From Beaufortia kweichowensis (lineage: Eukaryota > Chordata > Actinopteri > Cypriniformes > Gastromyzontidae), in assembly GCA_019155185.1 (NCBI GenBank), contig CM032795.1, positions 15,975,795-16,039,794 of the forward strand: 64,000 nucleotides of DNA. The letters run 5' to 3'. The notes under the pieces are model-generated. The model was not told where the DNA came from and did no database searches. It saw nothing but the letters and a program-made list of their open reading frames with translations. Positions 61,232-64,000 of this stretch are shown here, in pieces. Position 1 is the stretch's first letter. Every line of letters starts with the position of its first letter. Both the position numbers and the translations under genes were made by a program.

Positions 61232-64000
61232 GTTAGTTCAATATGTAAATTTTATTAATATCAGTGTAATTGTATTTTGCCAAGACTTGAGATTCTAATA
61301 AAATTTGTTACTGAGAGTTTTAAATTAGTCATGCATTTGTGTGTGTTTCGTCTCAAACGCTTTTATAATTTATGTACAGATATTTCGATTTTTGTAGGTT
61401 GATTACATTGTATGTCGTATCTCTACACAGATTGCATTTATTGAAAAAGATTCAGATGTGGACAGCCTTTCAAAAATATGGGGGTTTGACACATCAGAAA
61501 TAAAAAAGCTTGGACAATAGTGAGTAGCATTTTCATTATGAATTGCATATATTCGGCCATACAGTAAGAAGTCCGAGTGTAGTGGCCATGAGCATGTGCA
61601 AGCTTGTAATCTTGCCATATCTACTGCAGTGTCACTGTGTGACCGTATTGATTTATTGTTCTGTTTTGCTGTGCAGTGAGTTTCTTATGCCAGGCATGGT
61701 TGATACACACATTCATGCATCACAATATAGCTACGCTGGAACTGCTTTAGATTTACCTTTACTGGAGTGGCTTAACACTTATACATTTCCTGTGGAAGCT
61801 CAGTATAAAGACCTGGACTTTGCCAACAATGTCTACACCAAAGTGGTGGTGAGTTACTTTTGAGCTGAACAGATGCATGCAATTGAGTTAATTTAATTGA
61901 ATGTCTGTTTTGTTTGACACCGTAGAGAAGAACATTAAAGAATGGAACCACAACTGCTTGTTACTTTGCCACCATACACACAGATGCTTCTCTTCTGCTT
62001 GGAGAGCTTGCAGGTAAGACACACATAGACATTTCCCTGTGACTGGTTAAACAGTTGTATCAAAGTGGCAAACATACACGTAAACTCAGCATCATCGCTT
62101 TAACCTTTGGAGTTTGTCTCGCATTATGTAATCTGGTCTTGACTCTTGTTCCTAACATAAATCTGTTAAGTAACTGCATGTGTTTATGTTTGCTTTCCTC
62201 TTAATATGTGATAAATTAGACAGTTAAAGCAATGCTTGATCTATATAGGTCAAGCACTATACCTATATCTGGCTATACCAAAATATAGCATGACATGCCA
62301 TATTACTAGCACTATATTTGGCTATACCAAATATAGCATGACATGCCAAACTCTGACATTTTGTCTGTCGTTTTTGTTTTTATGGCTGTTGAACAATTTC
62401 TCACATGATACCATTTTATAAATATATTATTTTTGGGTTTCTGAAATATAGGTTGTGATAGACTGTATTTTTTTACTTGTATTCCAGATAAATTTGGCCA
62501 GAGAGCTTTAGTGGGCAAAGTTTGCATGGACTGTAATTCTGAAGTTCCACAGTATAGGGAAAGCCCAGACCAGTGTAAAGCCGAGACAGATCGGTAAGTT
62601 TTGTACATATAGGATGAAGAGGACAGTTTAAATTAAGACAGTTTTATTACTGTCATTTTAAATATATCTAATTAATTAATTATTTAATTACATCAAAGTA
62701 AGTAAAATTTTAATGTTTAATCTAATATGATATACACTGTAACAATAGTCATTTTCTGCCAGGACAGTATCAATCAATTTTATGAACCTTGTAATCAAGA
62801 ATGTAATCATATTGAAACAGTATACTGTGTCCTATTTTTATGAAATTTGTACAATATCTAATCTCTACTGGGAAGTAACTTTGTATGTGTTGTTAAAAGC
62901 TCTTTTTAATATTTTTAAGGATATTGGCCTTTATATATAAATTTGCTTTCTCATGTTTTTTGTAGTTTCATCATAGAACTTCTGAAAAAGGAGGTAAATA
63001 ACGTTTTTTATCTGAGACAAGATAAAGAAGTTTACCTCTTTTTGTTTGTGACTGATCTGACAATCAGTTCCTTCAATAATCTTTTATGAATCGCACACTA
63101 AAACCCTTTCTGCTCTAAGCGTAACCATAAATAGCTTGTAAAAGATTATTTTGATGTTTTTGCATGTATGTTGGTCTTTAAAATGTATTCTTGGGCTGTA
63201 TGTATAATGTATACATGAATTACTTACTTAAAACTGCATGTTTTGTTTATAATTTACATTGTCATGGTTGGTTTTTCATTGAAACTCTTTCATTTTCTAT
63301 TTGTATGTAATAATACAAACTCTTTAATGTCCATCTCTTGTAGTACCCAAATGTTAAGCCTGTGGTCACTCCTCGATTTGCTTTATCCTGTTCACCTTTA
63401 CTGCTCAGTGAATTGGGTGAAATCGCCAATAACAACAAGCTTCACATTCAGGTTTGTCTTCTTTGCGCACATTAACGGCAACTTTAATACACAGGGATTT
63501 TTAAAAGATTGAAAACCATGCAATTAACAGTCTATTGGATTATCACATTCTCCACTTAACAGGTTGAAACTTGGTAGTTTCTAATGAATGCATGGCTATA
63601 GTACTCATTATAGTATAGGTTTTCATGTCTTCATCTTCTGAATTCTTTTTGCACTGGCTGTCAAAAGCAACAATAAAGTGAACTATGGGTGTGTTCAGCC
63701 TTGATTATTGGTCTTTCGCCTTGTAATAGAATTTTATATTTGGTTTCTACATCGGTTTTCATTGTTCCAGATGAATTATGTGACTGCTGACATCCTTAAG
63801 TAAAACTTAAATTGAACAATGGGTGGGTCGATTTTGTCAACTCAACATACAAGAAATTCCAGCACTTAAAATAACATGTTTTGTTGTACTTTTAGAGTCA
63901 CATTAGTGAGAACAAGCAGGAGGTGGATCTCGTAAAAACCCAGTTCCCAGACTGCAAGTCTTACACTGATGTTTACCTCAAGCACAACCTGCTCACAGAT
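61097..64000 (+). CDS. GDA: GDA, guanine deaminase, 5' part (cut by window edge)
   Basis: Guanine deaminase hydrolyses guanine to xanthine and ammonia in purine catabolism. It is a zinc metalloenzyme of the amidohydrolase family, acting in the cytosol. Eight exons join in phase to give 277 codons; human GDA has 454. The metal-binding HxH is in MVDTHIHASQ (H86, H88) and the third His is in SHISE (H244). The remaining His and Asp ligands lie beyond the right edge. The substrate-region motifs ACYFATIHTD and VTPRF are intact. Two in-frame ATGs, 61097 and 61106, could start translation; the first is used here. Confidence 0.94.
61431..61519 (+). CDS. GDA: GDA coding exon 2
   Basis: Acceptor ATCTCTACACAG. 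It encodes IAFIEKDSDVDSLSKIWGFD and SEIKKLGQ, a diverged but collinear match to human IVFLEEASQQ...EIRELSHH. Phase 0 to 2. Confidence 0.85.
61677..61848 (+). CDS. GDA: GDA coding exon 3 (zinc HxH)
   Basis: Acceptor TTTTGCTGTGCAG. It contains EFLMPGMVDTHIHASQYSYA and LDLPLLEWLNTYTFP, with zinc ligands H86 and H88. Donor GTGGTG|GTGAGT, phase 0. Confidence 0.95.
61926..62013 (+). CDS. GDA: GDA coding exon 4
   Basis: RRTLKNGTTTACYFATIHTD and ASLLLGELA, near-identical to mammals. Acceptor GACACCGTAG, donor GCAG|GTAAGA. Confidence 0.95.
62266..62348. repeat. Two-unit tandem repeat in GDA intron 4
   Basis: GGCTATACCAAAATATAGCA plus TGACATGCCA is repeated about 49 bases later with one base deleted. 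Confidence 0.85.
62488..62593 (+). CDS. GDA: GDA coding exon 5
   Basis: DKFGQRALVGKVCMDCNSEV and PQYRESPDQCKAETDR, matching human DKFGQRAFVGKVCMDLND. Acceptor TGTATTCCAG, phase 1 to 2. Confidence 0.93.
62966..62993 (+). CDS. GDA: GDA coding exon 6 (28-nt microexon)
   Basis: Only 28 nt, encoding FIIELLKKE after the split Arg codon (human RFVSEMLQKN). Acceptor GTTTTTTGTAG, donor AAGGAG|GTAAAT. Its phases join exons 5 and 7 exactly. Confidence 0.88.
63344..63451 (+). CDS. GDA: GDA coding exon 7
   Basis: 36 codons, phase 0: YPNVKPVVTPRFALSCSPL through ELGEIANNNKLHIQ. Acceptor CATCTCTTGTAG, donor ATTCAG|GTTTGT. Confidence 0.94.
63896..64000 (+). CDS. GDA: GDA coding exon 8 (truncated by window edge)
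   Basis: Acceptor GTACTTTTAG. It encodes SHISENKQEVDLVKTQFPDC and KSYTDVYLKHNLLTD, with zinc ligand H244 in SHISE. The exon is still open at base 64000. Confidence 0.94.

Overview
The window is vertebrate nuclear DNA, most likely from a teleost and probably a cypriniform fish. It has small exons with GT-AG introns, long AT-rich introns, many microsatellites, and dispersed copies of a short repeat whose ends read like AGTTCACCCAAAAATGAAAAT, a type I associate with cyprinid genomes. The gene order TRPM3(-) / CEMIP2(-) / ABHD17B(-) / C9orf85(+) / GDA(+) is the order and orientation I know from human chromosome 9q21. I recognised the genes by comparing translated exons with remembered vertebrate proteins; no database search was run.

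Layout. 1-19.6 kb is the 5' end of the TRPM3 cation-channel gene on the minus strand. It holds two alternative N-terminal coding exons (2006-2095 and 17111-17287), both ending in phase 0, and a possible third small exon (19485-19547). The common downstream exons lie beyond the left edge. 19.6-28 kb is an intergenic or far-upstream interval with low-complexity DNA, a CpG-richer patch and a CTCF-like site. 28,065-45,400 holds the complete CEMIP2 (TMEM2) gene: 23 coding exons whose phases all join, giving 1397 codons plus stop, behind a non-coding first exon and a CpG-rich promoter. 46-49.2 kb is intergenic plus ABHD17B 3' flank. 49,189-57.2 kb is ABHD17B, with three coding exons and 288 residues. 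It is head-to-head with C9orf85 (57,609-59,301; four exons, 159 residues) across a compact CCAAT-rich promoter region. 61,097-64,000 is the first eight coding exons of GDA (guanine deaminase), cut by the right edge after 277 codons.

The genes do not form a pathway; they are an old syntenic block. CEMIP2 is a cell-surface hyaluronidase, ABHD17B a membrane-anchored protein depalmitoylase, C9orf85 a zinc-ribbon protein of unknown role, GDA a cytosolic purine-salvage enzyme and TRPM3 a calcium-permeable channel. I found no rRNA, tRNA, CRISPR array, intact transposase or new multi-gene system. The points most worth a second look are the alternative TRPM3 5' exons, the candidate 63-nt exon, a CTCF-like motif inside TRPM3 coding sequence, a CTCF-like motif between TRPM3 and CEMIP2, a perfect 54-bp inverted repeat, a long hairpin near 60.3 kb and a duplicated block beside the CEMIP2 promoter.
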